The notes under the pieces: generated by a model | What the model was told of the DNA's origin: nothing | The model's database searches: none | The model's input: only the letters and a program-made list of their open reading frames with translations | Source of the DNA: Acidovorax sp. A1169 | Lineage (GTDB): Bacteria > Pseudomonadota > Gammaproteobacteria > Burkholderiales > Burkholderiaceae_C | DNA: 64,000 bases | NCBI RefSeq assembly: GCF_030704685.1 | Contig: NZ_JAUZDX010000027.1 | Location: 16,368 to 80,367 of the forward strand | Direction of reading: 5' to 3' | Shown here: positions 16,608 to 25,824 of the stretch, one piece after another | Layout of the letters: every line of letters begins with the position of its first letter | How positions within the stretch are numbered: position 1 is the first letter of the stretch | Made by a program: the position numbers and the translations under genes

Positions 16608-17075
16608 ATGACCACCCCGTCCAACCCCGCACACCGCCCTGCAGTCCCAGGCGAGCAACCGGCACCCACTAGCGGCAAGGAAAACAGCAAGGCCATGTGG
16701 TACGTGGTTGGCATGGTTGCCATCGCCGTCGCGGGGGTGATCGGCTTCAACGTGATGGGCCCCAAGGGCAACGCCGGCCGCATGGGCGAGAGCGCGCCCC
16801 CCGCGGCAACCTCGTCCTCCGGCAGCGCAACGGCGCCGGCCATGCCCACAGCCTCGTCGCCCGCCCAGGCCGGCAACCAGGGCCCCACCCAGGCAACACC
16901 CCAGTCGGCCGACACACCGGTGGATGCCAGCCGCGACACCATGGGTGCGCCCGCAGGCGCCACCCTGCCTTCCACCGACAAATCGGCACCGGCGCAGGCC
17001 AGCACCAGCGGCGCCGTCCCGATGCAAGCCACTGCGCCCGCCAGCGACGTCCCGGCGTCGCCTGCATCGCGCTGA
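16608..17075 (+). CDS. Single-span membrane protein with disordered Ala/Thr/Pro/Ser-rich tail
   Basis: A 155-residue protein starting at the ATG at 16608, with GGAG at 16597-16600. About 30 hydrophilic residues precede one membrane helix (AMWYVVGMVAIAVAGVIGF, residues ~29-48). The remaining ~105 residues are low complexity (Ala, Pro, Thr, Ser, Gln) and probably disordered outside the membrane. No family recognised. Confidence 0.6.
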   Translation: MTTPSNPAHRPAVPGEQPAPTSGKENSKAMWYVVGMVAIAVAGVIGFNVMGPKGNAGRMGESAPPAATSSSGSATAPAMPTASSPAQAGNQGPTQATPQSADTPVDASRDTMGAPAGATLPSTDKSAPAQASTSGAVPMQATAPASDVPASPASR

Positions 17076-17086
17076 TCGGCCCCGCC

Positions 17087-17266
17087 ATGCCCACCTCTGC
17101 GAACACCACCACCATGCCGTTCCACTTCCCCTCTTTGCTGCAGCAATTGCTTGGCGCCACCCATCCCCATCCCATGGGGCCGGTGGACCCCATGCCCGAG
17201 CCCCAGCCCGGCAACCCCCTGCCACCCGAGCCCGTGGGGCCGCATCCCACGCCAGCGCCGATGTAG
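17087..17266 (+). CDS. Small proline-rich ORF
   Basis: A 59-residue ORF 11 nt after the preceding gene, starting at the ATG at 17087. About one third Pro, with HPHPMGPVDPMPEPQPGNP. Its position and spacing fit a two-gene operon, but the composition could also arise by chance in GC-rich DNA. No homologue recalled. Confidence 0.35.
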   Translation: MPTSANTTTMPFHFPSLLQQLLGATHPHPMGPVDPMPEPQPGNPLPPEPVGPHPTPAPM

Positions 17267-17351
17267 GTGGGGTGGCACAGGTGGTGGCAATTGTTTGATT
17301 GATCAAACGCGGGGTCTGTGGCTACGATTGCTTGATGATCCGGAGCACCCC

Positions 17352-17813
17352 ATGCGATTAGTGCTTGCCTACCCCGAGGATGCAGACAGCCCAGAGAAGG
17401 CCGCCATGGCAGAGCGCGCCGCGCTCGAAGTCTGCCTTGCCGCTGGCGTGCACCCCTACATGGCCTGGCACGACTATTCGCTGGTCCACTCCGGGCTGAA
17501 CCTGCCCTCCACGGCCTTCGCCACGGCAGAGATCGCAGGCGCCTTTGTCTGGATCGAGGCCATCGCCGCCGCGCAGGAGTTTCTGAACCCACCCCGCGGC
17601 GCCAAGGTCGAGATCGACGTGCTCTTCGAGCCTGATGACGAAATGCCCCCTGTGCAGTTCGACCCCGGCCGCGCCGTGCTGCGCGACTATCTGTACCTGC
17701 AGATGTGCCTGGCGCCCCGGCCGGCGATCAACGCGCTTGCGGACCCGGATGACCCGCCCACCGGGCCGGCGCCGCTCAGTTCCTGGCCGGAGCTGAGTCT
17801 GGAGAACGGGTAG
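17352..17813 (+). CDS. Hypothetical protein
   Basis: A 153-residue soluble acidic protein starting at the ATG at 17352 (MRLVLAYPEDADSPEK). Helical centre (AFATAEIAGAFVWIEAIAAA) and acidic segments (EPDDEMPPVQFDPG). No family recognised. It is the last gene before the long palindromic repeat. Confidence 0.6.
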   Translation: MRLVLAYPEDADSPEKAAMAERAALEVCLAAGVHPYMAWHDYSLVHSGLNLPSTAFATAEIAGAFVWIEAIAAAQEFLNPPRGAKVEIDVLFEPDDEMPPVQFDPGRAVLRDYLYLQMCLAPRPAINALADPDDPPTGPAPLSSWPELSLENG

Positions 17814-17966
17814 CAGCGGGGGCAGCGGGGTTGTGCCGCTGCTGGCTAGCGGCGGATCTGGCTTCACTGCATGCTTTGGCGGAGGGTCGGAGTGCCTTGC
17901 TGGCAGCATGCTGTGGTGGAGGGCGGAGGCCGGGTCTCGGCCCGGCGGGCGAAACGTGGTGCTGCG

Positions 17967-18739
17967 GCTTGGTGTCTGTGGTTGCTTTTGTTCTTTTGCC
18001 GAGGGCGGAGGCCGGGGTGTGCGCCCGGCAGCGCAGTAACTTTCTCTTGCGTCGCCAAGAGAAAGTCACCAAAGAGAAGGCGACCCCGCTGCCCGTGTCC
18101 CCACTCGCCCGTTGGGCGAGTGGGGCAGCCTGCGATGCTCGGTCCTGGGGTGACGCCGAAGAACTCCCTGCGCTGCCTCTGCGAGGCAGCTCCGGTCAGA
18201 CAGCTTCGGCGAGCCAGACAACGATGCGCGTGTCCTTCGGCACGCGCTCACCCCAGGCCCTGCGCTTCTCGGCACGGTCAGAAGGGGGTGGGAGCGGGCT
18301 CCATACGGGCCATTGCTTCGCTCGGCCTGGGCAGAGCGATCGCGCCAGTCTCGTCGGCAGCGCCCATCACCGACACACGGCGCAGCTGCGAAGCAGCAGC
18401 CGTGTGGTACCCGCTCCCCACCCCTGCTGGCTGCGCCGAGAAGCGCAGGAGCTGGGGTGGGTGCGTGTGCCGCAGGACACACGCACTTCGTGATCTGGCT
18501 TGCCGCAGCTGTTTGAGCGGAGTTCGAAGAACGCAGCGAGTTCTGCGGCACCACCCCAGGACCGAGCATCGCAGGCTGCCCCCATTCGCCCGACAGGGGG
18601 AATGGGGGACGCAGACTGGGGGTCGCCTTCTCTTTGGTGACTTTCTCTTGGCGACGCAAGAGAAAGTTACTGCGCCGCCGGGCGCATACCCCGGCCTCCG
18701 CCCTCGGCAAAAGAACAGAAGCAACCACAGACACCAAGC
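17967..18739. repeat. 773-bp imperfect palindrome
   Basis: The outer 121 bp (17967-18087) recur in inverted orientation at 18619-18739 with only a few mismatches. The inner sequence of each arm is also homologous in inverted orientation, with lower identity, up to a centre near 18353. Each outer arm contains a smaller perfect hairpin with 11-bp stems of the form ACTTTCTCTTG...CAAGAGAAAGT (18039-18066 and 18640-18667). Translated frames read across both arms but are Arg/Cys-rich and unlike proteins, so I treat the region as non-coding. It fills the gap between the hypothetical gene and the ankyrin gene. Confidence 0.85.
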
Positions 18740-18963
18740 ACGCAACAAAACCAAGACCTGCCGCAACAACGAAACGAAGAACACCGCACATCAGCTAACA
18801 TCCCACCCGCGGTGCAAGCCGCCCCCGGGCCCGCGGGAAGGGTAGAACCCACTTGCACGGAGGACACCAGCGCCACGCCGCTGCCTCCACCACACGCCTG
18901 TCCACCGCCTTTTGTGCAGCCGGATCTGCGGGCCATCGGCACCAGATGCACGGAGGTTTCTTC

Positions 18964-20655
18964 ATGACGACGACGCCCTACAAGCGCCTTCCCGCCCGGC
19001 CCGACATCGGCCACCTCAAGAAACAGGCCAAGGATCTCCTGGCCTTGTACCGCAGCAACGACGCTGCCGCCTTGCAGCGCTTTCGCACCGCCCTGCCCGC
19101 CGCTGCAGGCAAGAGCGACACCACCCTCGCCGCCCAGGGCCTGCGCCTGCACGATGCTCAGTCGTGCATCGCACGCGAATACGGCTTTGCCTCCTGGGCC
19201 GACCTGCAGGGCTTTGTCGTCGCGCGCCGGGCCCAGGCCGATGACCCGGGCAAGGCCCTGCTCCACTGGCTGGGCCTGGCCTATGCGGGCGATATCTGCG
19301 GCGGCATGAACCGCGCGCGGCCCGCCGTGGCCCTGCGCCTGCTCGAAGACCACCCCGCCCTGCTCGGCAACAGCGACCCCTGCCTGGCCTGCGCCACCGG
19401 CGACGAAGCCGTGCTGCGCCAGGCCACCGCGCAGGACCCCGGCTGGGTGCACCGTGCGGGTGGGCCGCTGCAGTTGCCGCCACTGGTGGCGGTCGCGCAT
19501 TCCGGCCTGCTGCAGCTGCCGAGCCACCGCGAGCGGCTGATCGCCTGCGCACGGCATCTGCTGGCGGCCGGTGCATCGCCCGACCAATCGGTGGGCAACC
19601 GCTGGCCCCCGGCCTCGCTGCAGGCACCTGCAGAGACCGAGCGCCTCTCGGCCCTGTACGGCGCTGCCGGCCGCAACCTCGACCCCGAGATGACGAAGCT
19701 GCTGCTCGATGCTGGCGCCCATCCTGACGACAACGAATCGCTCTACCACGCGCTCGACAACCCCGAGTGCACCCGGCTGCTGCTCGAAGCCGGAGCCCGC
19801 ATCACCGGCACCAACGCCATGTACCGCGTGCTCGACCTCGACGACCTGGCCACCCTGCAGCTGCTGCTGGCGCACGGCGGCGATGCCAACGAAGCACCGC
19901 AGGGCCCGCCCACGTCGGACTGGGGCTCGCCGCTGCTGTGGGCCATTCGCCGGCGCCGCTCGCCCGCGCACATCGCAGCCCTGCTGGCCGCAGGCGCCAG
20001 GCCCGATGCGCGCATGCAGGACGGCACACCCGCCCACGCCATGGCCCTGCGCTACGGCCTGACCGAGGTGGCACAGCTGCTGCAGGCGGCCACGGCGGGA
20101 ACCAGCGGCCACGCGCCACCCGACTCGGACGAGGCCTTCATCGCCGCCTGCGCACGCGGCGACGAAGCGGCGGCCCGCGCACTGCAGGCCGCACACCCTG
20201 GCACCATCGGCAGGCTCGGCCCTGCCCAGCTGCGGCTGCTGCCCGAGCTGGCGGCCCAGGGCTGCGGCGATGCGGTGCGCGCCATGGTCACCCTGGGCTG
20301 GCCCATCGAGGTGCGCGGTGGAGACTGGGATGCCTCGGCCCTGAACCAGGCCGTGTTCCGTGGAGATGCCGCCCTCGCCCGCTTCCTGCTGGCGCACGGC
20401 GCCGACTGGCAGGCCCTGCACGGCTATGGCGACAACGCCAGCGGCACCCTGTCCTGGGCCTCGCTCAACGAGCCCGTGCGCGGTGGCGACTGGGTCGGCT
20501 GCGCCCAGGCCCTGGTGGCCCACGGCATGCCCGGCGCGCGGCCCGATCCCGAGGGCCCGGACGACGGCGCCGTGCTGCTGGGCGGGCGGCGCAGCAGGTT
20601 CTCGGACGCGGTGGCGGACTACCTGCTGAGCCAGCCCGCCAGCGCGCAGGCTTAG
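18964..20655 (+). CDS. Ankyrin-repeat protein
   Basis: A 563-residue protein starting at the ATG at 18964 with GGAGG 7-8 nt upstream. The N-terminal ~80 residues (PDIGHLKKQAKDLLALYR and IAREYGFASWADLQGF) are typical of a bacterial ankyrin-protein leader motif. Degenerate ankyrin repeats follow from about residue 175: LLDAGAHPDDNESLYHAL, LLEAGARITG, LLLAHGGDANEA, LLAAGARPDARMQDGTPAH and, near the end, FLLAHGADWQALHGYG. No signal peptide, so probably a cytoplasmic protein-binding scaffold. No partner gene adjacent. Confidence 0.85.
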   Translation: MTTTPYKRLPARPDIGHLKKQAKDLLALYRSNDAAALQRFRTALPAAAGKSDTTLAAQGLRLHDAQSCIAREYGFASWADLQGFVVARRAQADDPGKALLHWLGLAYAGDICGGMNRARPAVALRLLEDHPALLGNSDPCLACATGDEAVLRQATAQDPGWVHRAGGPLQLPPLVAVAHSGLLQLPSHRERLIACARHLLAAGASPDQSVGNRWPPASLQAPAETERLSALYGAAGRNLDPEMTKLLLDAGAHPDDNESLYHALDNPECTRLLLEAGARITGTNAMYRVLDLDDLATLQLLLAHGGDANEAPQGPPTSDWGSPLLWAIRRRRSPAHIAALLAAGARPDARMQDGTPAHAMALRYGLTEVAQLLQAATAGTSGHAPPDSDEAFIAACARGDEAAARALQAAHPGTIGRLGPAQLRLLPELAAQGCGDAVRAMVTLGWPIEVRGGDWDASALNQAVFRGDAALARFLLAHGADWQALHGYGDNASGTLSWASLNEPVRGGDWVGCAQALVAHGMPGARPDPEGPDDGAVLLGGRRSRFSDAVADYLLSQPASAQA

Positions 20656-20945
20656 CAACCGGTTGAGAGACAGGCTGGCACGCTGAGGGTGGCAGTGGAA
20701 CCCACGCCGCGTCCGCCCACGAGTTGTCAGCAACTGTTCACCCTGTTTCAGGGTGCGACACGCCCTTGCTGTGTGCGGGCCTTGGGCGCGTTACCTGCGC
20801 TTGCATCCGGCCTGCGGGCCGCGCGGCGTGAACGGCCCCGTCCTACCGGGGGCGCGCCTGTGTCCCTACCGCGCCGCACGCCCGCCGGTTTCAACATGAA
20901 GGCATGGTGGCACCACGGCCACCGCGATCCTCAAAGGAGCTCCCC

Positions 20946-21974
20946 ATGTCGACCACCCCAGTCTCCCGTTCGCACCGCAGCCTTGCGGCCCCGCTGATCG
21001 CTGTGTCCGTGCTGGCACTCACCGTATCGCAGCATGCCTACAGCCAGGGCGGCTTCGGCAGCGCCAGCCCTGCCACTCCGGCCATCTCGACCATTGGCAA
21101 CCCCAGCACCGCGACCCCTAGCACGGCCACCCCTGGCAGTGCCTTGGGCAACACCTCCACCACGCCGGGCAGCAACAGCAACAGCAACAGCAGCATCGGC
21201 AACACCGCCGTTCCTGGCAATATTCCGAGCAGCATCCCGAGCAGCAGCAACATCGGCAACGCCACCACCAGCCCCTCCAGCATCCCCGGCAGCGTGCCCA
21301 GCAGCACCGCCACGCCCACGGCTGCCACCAGCAACCCGAGCAGCACCACCACCACGCCCAGTAGCAACAGCAGCATCGGCAACGCCAGCATTTCGGGCAA
21401 CATCCCCAGTGGCATTCCGAGCAGCAGCATAGGCACACCGGGTACGGGCAGCACGGGCACGACAGCAGCCACGACAGGCAATCCGACAGGGAGCCCAGGC
21501 GCCACCGGTAACGGCACCCCGACGAGCGGCACCAGCACTGGTGCAGGCAGCGCCACTGGCACAGGCACCGGTATCGCCCCGGGTACCAGCGCGGGTGTCG
21601 GGCTCAGCGGTGCAGGCGCGGGCAGCGTGGCAGGTGCGCCTCCTGGCACGGGCTCGGCTGGCAGCACCAGCGCGGGCGCACCTGGCAGTGCGGCCGGCAC
21701 CGCACCCGGTGCGGCCCCTGGCGCTGCAGCGGGTTCTGCAACGGGGAGCGGCGCAGGTGCCGCGAGCAGCGGGGCAGGCAGTACGGGCGGTAGCGCGGGC
21801 GTGGGTGCCGGTGCACCCGGAGCAGGCGCGGGGCCAGGTGCCGGTACGGGGGCCGGCCCCGGCGCGGGAGTTGGCGCCGGAGCCGGTTCAGCAGGCGCAG
21901 GCGCTGGCAGCGCAGGATCCGGCAGCGCAGGAACCGGCAGTGCCGGTGCCGGTGCCGGTGCCGGTGCTCGTTGA
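20946..21974 (+). CDS. Exported low-complexity Gly/Ser/Thr/Ala-rich protein
   Basis: A 342-residue protein starting at the ATG at 20946 with AAGGAG 5-9 nt upstream. Residues 1-~32 form a signal peptide (APLIAVSVLALTVSQHAYS). The mature part has two zones: a Ser/Thr/Asn/Pro-rich part with repeated SSIGN / GNIPS motifs, then a Gly/Ala/Ser/Pro zone of GAGAG and GTGSAG repeats to the C-terminus. No cysteine or hydrophobic domain. It is probably a disordered surface or periplasmic protein. Repeat-rich coding DNA makes length variation between strains likely. Confidence 0.65.
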   Translation: MSTTPVSRSHRSLAAPLIAVSVLALTVSQHAYSQGGFGSASPATPAISTIGNPSTATPSTATPGSALGNTSTTPGSNSNSNSSIGNTAVPGNIPSSIPSSSNIGNATTSPSSIPGSVPSSTATPTAATSNPSSTTTTPSSNSSIGNASISGNIPSGIPSSSIGTPGTGSTGTTAATTGNPTGSPGATGNGTPTSGTSTGAGSATGTGTGIAPGTSAGVGLSGAGAGSVAGAPPGTGSAGSTSAGAPGSAAGTAPGAAPGAAAGSATGSGAGAASSGAGSTGGSAGVGAGAPGAGAGPGAGTGAGPGAGVGAGAGSAGAGAGSAGSGSAGTGSAGAGAGAGAR

Positions 21975-22482
21975 TCGTTGATGGTTGATCGTCGATCGTT
22001 GATGGACAGCATCACGCTTGCATGCAGGGGTTGAACGGGCCAGTCCACGCACCAGGCCCCTACCCATGCATGCGTGCATGCCCGCGCGCAGAATGCCACG
22101 CCCTGCGCCGCGACCCCCCACACCAAAAGACCGACGGCCCCGTGCGGTCTGTGAGCACCTCCAGCGCGCGCCTGCCCAGCAACGACCAGTGGTTTGCAGC
22201 CACTGAGGCTGGGGCCGCAGGTGCAGGCACAAAAAACGCATTCAACCCGCATTTGTCATCTATATAGAGGACATACAAACGTGGCAAAAATCCCTAGCAT
22301 TTGGTGGGTGCTGGGTGTGGCGCTGCCCATGGTGGTAGCCATGAAGCCATGCACAGCCCGTGCGGACTGCAGTCGCTCAACCGTGCCGGGTGCGACCGGA
22401 TCTGCCTTGTGGGTTGCCTGGCTGGCCATCAGCCGGGCTGCCGCCTTTCCCTTCAATCAACCACCGAATCGAAGGTCTCACC
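21975..22482. other. Intergenic region with short repeats
   Basis: About 508 nt without a supported gene. It begins with short direct repeats of GATCGTTGATGG-like sequence immediately after the preceding stop (about 21974-22007) and includes a GCATG-rich patch near 22065-22085. Confidence 0.5.
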
Positions 22483-23481
22483 GTGAACTCCACTACCGTC
22501 TCGTCCGCACTGGCCAACCCACTGGCATCCTTCAACAACCTGCACAAAAACGGCGACCGCGAATGCCTGCAGGGCCCCTCGCACTACGACGCATTGAGTG
22601 AGAGCCACCTCCAGGGCATTGCCCAGTACGAGGACCTGTACCTGCTCACCCAGAACCGCTCCGGCCATGACAGCGGAAAACTCTACGTGTTTCGCGTCTC
22701 GCCACCCCAGCAATGCATCTTCACCACCCATCTTGATGTCAGCCAGTCGGCTGCTGCGCTGGGGGGCAATGGCCAGGCATTCAACCATCCGGGGGGCGTT
22801 CAACTAGCGGGCAAGTACCTGTTTGTGCCAGTCCAGACGGAGGACTACAACAACACCCGCATACAGGTGTACAACGTGGAAGGCCTGACCAGCGACAACC
22901 CCTCGATCGCGTTGGTCAACAACAGCCTGATCGCCGACTGCGACGACCGCAAAATCGAATCCATCGGCGTCGCATTCGACGAAGCCAATGGCAACTACGT
23001 GATCGTCGGCCTCCAGGGCAGCGACCTGTACTTCTACCGCACTGCGGGCAGCGATCTTTCGGTGCCGGTCACGGGCGGCTACGCGTTCACCTGCAAGGTG
23101 CCCGAGCACAATGATGCGGGCCCGCAGACCATCAACCTGCTCTACGGTGGGGACGGTCAGTTGTACCTGGTCAACTTCGCGGTGCGGGAGAAGGCAGTGG
23201 TCCTCTTCACCGACTACGCCTACCTCTACCAGGTCACTTGGTCACAGGGCCTCGGAGATCCGGCCTCGGCCAGGCATTTCATCACGCATGGATCGAGCAC
23301 CCCGGGAGTGAACCAGCCGCACTTCCGCTGGGGCTCCGGCATTCATGTCGACGAGATGGGCATTAACCTGCTGGTGACGCAGAGGGTCATGCAGGAGAAG
23401 TGCTACATCGACCGCTTCGAGCAAAAGACGGATGGCTCCGACGCCGATGGCGAGCCCGAGGGCACCGAAGCAGTCGAGTGA
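22483..23481 (+). CDS. Hypothetical beta-propeller-like protein
   Basis: A 332-residue protein with a GTG start at 22483, chosen for GAAGG at 22471-22475. No signal peptide or membrane helix. Repeating beta-rich blocks (LQGIAQYEDLYLLTQNRSG, GVQLAGKYLFVPVQTEDY, GVAFDEANGNYVIVGLQG, LLYGGDGQLYLVNF and FRWGSGIHVDEMGINLLVT) suggest a propeller fold. The acidic tail (DGSDADGEPEGTEAVE) is unusual. No family named with confidence; isolated on its strand. Confidence 0.65.
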   Translation: MNSTTVSSALANPLASFNNLHKNGDRECLQGPSHYDALSESHLQGIAQYEDLYLLTQNRSGHDSGKLYVFRVSPPQQCIFTTHLDVSQSAAALGGNGQAFNHPGGVQLAGKYLFVPVQTEDYNNTRIQVYNVEGLTSDNPSIALVNNSLIADCDDRKIESIGVAFDEANGNYVIVGLQGSDLYFYRTAGSDLSVPVTGGYAFTCKVPEHNDAGPQTINLLYGGDGQLYLVNFAVREKAVVLFTDYAYLYQVTWSQGLGDPASARHFITHGSSTPGVNQPHFRWGSGIHVDEMGINLLVTQRVMQEKCYIDRFEQKTDGSDADGEPEGTEAVE

Positions 23482-23671
23482 GATCGCCGCCCTTCTCTGG
23501 GATCCGGTCGCCCGGAAAAATGCCCGGGGGCGAATTCCAGTTCGAGGTGAGGGCGGCGTGGGGCAGTAGTTCGGGCGCGATACCTGACGAGGTTGTCGGG
23601 GCCGGCTCGCACCGTTGCAGGGGTTGGCGCCGGCTCATCTGGCACGGTTGCGCGCGGTGCGGCCCATACCC

Positions 23672-24427
23672 TCAGCAGCGGGCCAGCCGGGCCTTCAGCC
23701 AGTCGACAACAATGCGATGGTACGTCTCACGCCACTGGGCGCTTGACAGTTCATGGTCCGCCCCCAACAGCATGTGCCGCACCAGCGAGCGCGCGTTACC
23801 GAAGGCCCAGGCATAGCTTTCGGCCACCGGGCCCGGCACCACCGCGTCGCGCTCCGACTGCACCAGCAGCACGTCACCCCGAAACGCCTGGCATGCAGCC
23901 AGCGCCCGGTTGTTGTCGGGGGTATGCATCTTGCGCCGGTAGGCATCCACCTCGCGCCTGTCCAAGTCCTCCTTGGGCAGCATCCAGTCCGCATCGGGAT
24001 AGATCGCGGGTGACCGCAGAACCAGCCAGTCGAACGGATACATCCCCGCCAACAGTGCCGCCATGTACCCGCCGTAGCTGAACCCCAGCACGCCCACGGC
24101 ATCAGGCCGCTCCTGGGCGTGAAGCAATTGGTAGTCGCGCAGCGTCTGGCGCAGGGTGTCCTCACGGTTCACACGGGCGCGTTCGGCCGCAGGCCAGCTG
24201 GCATCGGGCAGGTTGCCGCGTCGGCAGTGCCAGCCCTGGGCAGACAGGTCCTGGTCGAGCAGGTCGAACTGGGCCTTGCCATGGTCGTCCCAGCCCGGCA
24301 GCACCAGCAAGGCTGGCCGGTGGATTCCGGCGGGCCGCAACAGCGGCCCGCCGGGCAACGGCACAGGCGCTGCAAGCTCGGCGCTGCCATGCGCAGGGGA
24401 CAGCGAATCTGCGTGCGAGAAGGCCAT
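23672..24427 (-). CDS. Alpha/beta hydrolase (esterase-like)
   Basis: A 251-residue alpha/beta hydrolase with no signal peptide. The nucleophile elbow is GFSYGGY with S117; the acid is probably the Asp in QSERDAVVPG, and the base the His in LLGADHELS near the C-terminus. The oxyanion-hole region is LVLPGWDDHG. It resembles dienelactone-hydrolase/S9-like serine esterases acting on small esters or peptides; the substrate is unknown. Monocistronic. Confidence 0.82.
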   Translation of the reverse strand: MAFSHADSLSPAHGSAELAAPVPLPGGPLLRPAGIHRPALLVLPGWDDHGKAQFDLLDQDLSAQGWHCRRGNLPDASWPAAERARVNREDTLRQTLRDYQLLHAQERPDAVGVLGFSYGGYMAALLAGMYPFDWLVLRSPAIYPDADWMLPKEDLDRREVDAYRRKMHTPDNNRALAACQAFRGDVLLVQSERDAVVPGPVAESYAWAFGNARSLVRHMLLGADHELSSAQWRETYHRIVVDWLKARLARC

Positions 24428-24509
24428 GCCCCCATGGTGTCCGCGCCTGGGGGCGGCAGCCTGTCAGCGGCGCGCCCTTGCGCGCGTAAGACACGCCTGC
24501 AACGCGCGG

Positions 24510-24678
24510 CTAGGAGCGTGCGCGGCAGAAGGCATCGAAGCGAAACGTCCGAAAACCGAGGATCGCTGGGTAGTACCGACAAGCCCAGGGTGGACCCCTG
24601 GGCGCCGGAGGTGATACCCGGCGAGACCGGTTTGTCGGGCGTTGCAGCCGATGCTCCTTCTGCCGCGCACGCTCCTAG
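24510..24678. repeat. 169-bp element with ~23-bp terminal inverted repeats
   Basis: The left end (24510-24537, CTAGGAGCGTGCGCGGCAGA and on) recurs inverted at the right end (24649-24678). The outer 23 bp match perfectly and five more match after a 2-nt offset. No ORF inside. It looks like a miniature inverted-repeat element or a large hairpin; I see no target duplication beyond the CTAG/TAG at the ends. It sits directly 3' of the monooxygenase remnant. Confidence 0.6.
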
Positions 24679-24702
24679 GTCAGGCTCGGGCACGGGTGCG
24701 GC

Positions 24703-24905
24703 TCACCGGGGCCCGCCGTTGAGCAGATCCACCAGGCTGTGGGGCGCCTGCGGCCCCAGGCAGGCTTGAAGCACGCCCCATGCCTCCTGCGCCTCGGCCG
24801 CACTGCGCGCAAACATCCGGCTCGTAGGCTGCCAGCGCCGCCTCCACATCGCCAGGGTGCGCGGCAAGCGACTGGGCCAATTCCGCGCAGCGTTCAGGCG
24901 ACAAT
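24703..24905 (-). pseudogene. Remnant of a flavin-dependent monooxygenase C-terminus
   Basis: Reverse-strand translation gives CAELAQSLAAHPGDVEAALAAYEP, then after a shift of frame RMFARSAAEAQEAWGVLQAC and SLVDLLNGGPR with a TGA at 24703-24705. This order (LAxSLAxHPGDVExALAAYE, MFxRSA, LVDxxxGG) is the C-terminal signature of FAD-dependent TetX-like/aromatic monooxygenases. Only ~65 codons remain, with a frameshift and no N-terminal FAD domain. Confidence 0.65.
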
Positions 24906-24930
24906 GGCCCAAGAGAGGAAGAACCACACC

Positions 24931-25767
24931 ATGCCATCCATGAACAAGCGGCGCAAGTCCGCGGCACTGGCGGTACAAGCCGTCCTGGCGGGCCTACTGC
25001 TGGCTGCCGCAACAGCCCCGGCACAGGCGCAGAACGGCACTCCCCCTTCGCAAGCACAAGCCCAGTTGGAACAGCAGGCGCTGGACTCCGCCGCCATGGC
25101 GGCCCCCCTGCTCGACAAGATCGATGCGGGCGGGTCGGTCACCGATCAGGAGGTCAAGGACGCCCGCATCGGCCTGCTGGAGCCGATCATGCTGGTGAAG
25201 GCCGCCTACCGTCGGGAGACGGATGCGATCGAAGTGCGCTACGTGCAGGAGGTCATGGCCCTGAAGCCGCAGCTGATGCTGAGCACGGCTTACCTGGCCT
25301 CGCCGGCGCTGCGCAGCCAGACACGCAGCCAACTGGGCCCCTGGAAGCAGGCCATCGCCGCCTACAAGGTCCAGATGGAAGCGGCCAACGCCCGGGGGCT
25401 GCGGGGCATCAAGGCCACGGAGCCGCTGTTTCCGGCGTCCGTCTACCAGCCCATCGCCCGGGGCTTTGGGCGGGCCGTGCGGCTGAACGGCGATTTTGTG
25501 GCCAGCCTGGTGGCCAGTGAAGCCGCCGTCGTCACGGGTGTCGCCGCACTGCTCGACCTGCTGGATGCCACCAACCCGCAGGACTATGTGTTCGAGCAGG
25601 ACCCTGCGCCCAGACTGCTCTTCAGGGACCAGGCCATCCTCAACCGGTACAACCAGCTACTGAACAGCGTGAAAAGCGCCAGCCAGGAAAGCGCCAAAGC
25701 CAAGGCCCGGCTGAGCCAGGCGCTGGTGACCCCGGATGCCCGGCCCGGCGCACAGTCCAGGCCCTGA
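24931..25767 (+). CDS. Exported protein of unknown function
   Basis: A 278-residue protein. Starting at the ATG at 24931 (GAGGAAG at 24914-24920) gives a classical signal peptide (ALAVQAVLAGLLLAAATAPAQA, cleavage near residue 32). The mature protein is mainly helical and polar, with no cysteines, no metal motif and a Lys/Ser-rich C-terminal helix. Probably periplasmic. No family recognised. It is followed 57 nt later by the osmolyte transporter gene on the same strand. Confidence 0.65.
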   Translation: MPSMNKRRKSAALAVQAVLAGLLLAAATAPAQAQNGTPPSQAQAQLEQQALDSAAMAAPLLDKIDAGGSVTDQEVKDARIGLLEPIMLVKAAYRRETDAIEVRYVQEVMALKPQLMLSTAYLASPALRSQTRSQLGPWKQAIAAYKVQMEAANARGLRGIKATEPLFPASVYQPIARGFGRAVRLNGDFVASLVASEAAVVTGVAALLDLLDATNPQDYVFEQDPAPRLLFRDQAILNRYNQLLNSVKSASQESAKAKARLSQALVTPDARPGAQSRP

Positions 25768-25824
25768 CGGCTGCATCCAAAGCCCTGCAGCGCAAGGGCG
25801 GCCAAAGCAGCGCAGAATGGCCCG

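Noticed and set aside
17820..18845. Several ORFs read across the palindromic repeat
   Set aside because: Arg/Cys/Ser-rich translations identical on both strands because of the palindrome; treated as non-coding.
18667..20733. Very long reverse-strand ORF opposite the ankyrin gene
   Set aside because: It is the antisense of a well-supported gene, with Gln/Gly/Arg/His-biased composition typical of GC-rich shadow frames and no domain.
20739..20755. Short hairpin CACCCTG-TTT-CAGGGTG after the ankyrin gene
   Set aside because: No T tract follows, so it is not supported as a terminator.
21100..21960. Repeat-rich stretch resembling an array
   Set aside because: The repeats are irregular, in frame and encode a low-complexity protein; there are no spacers of uniform length as in CRISPR.
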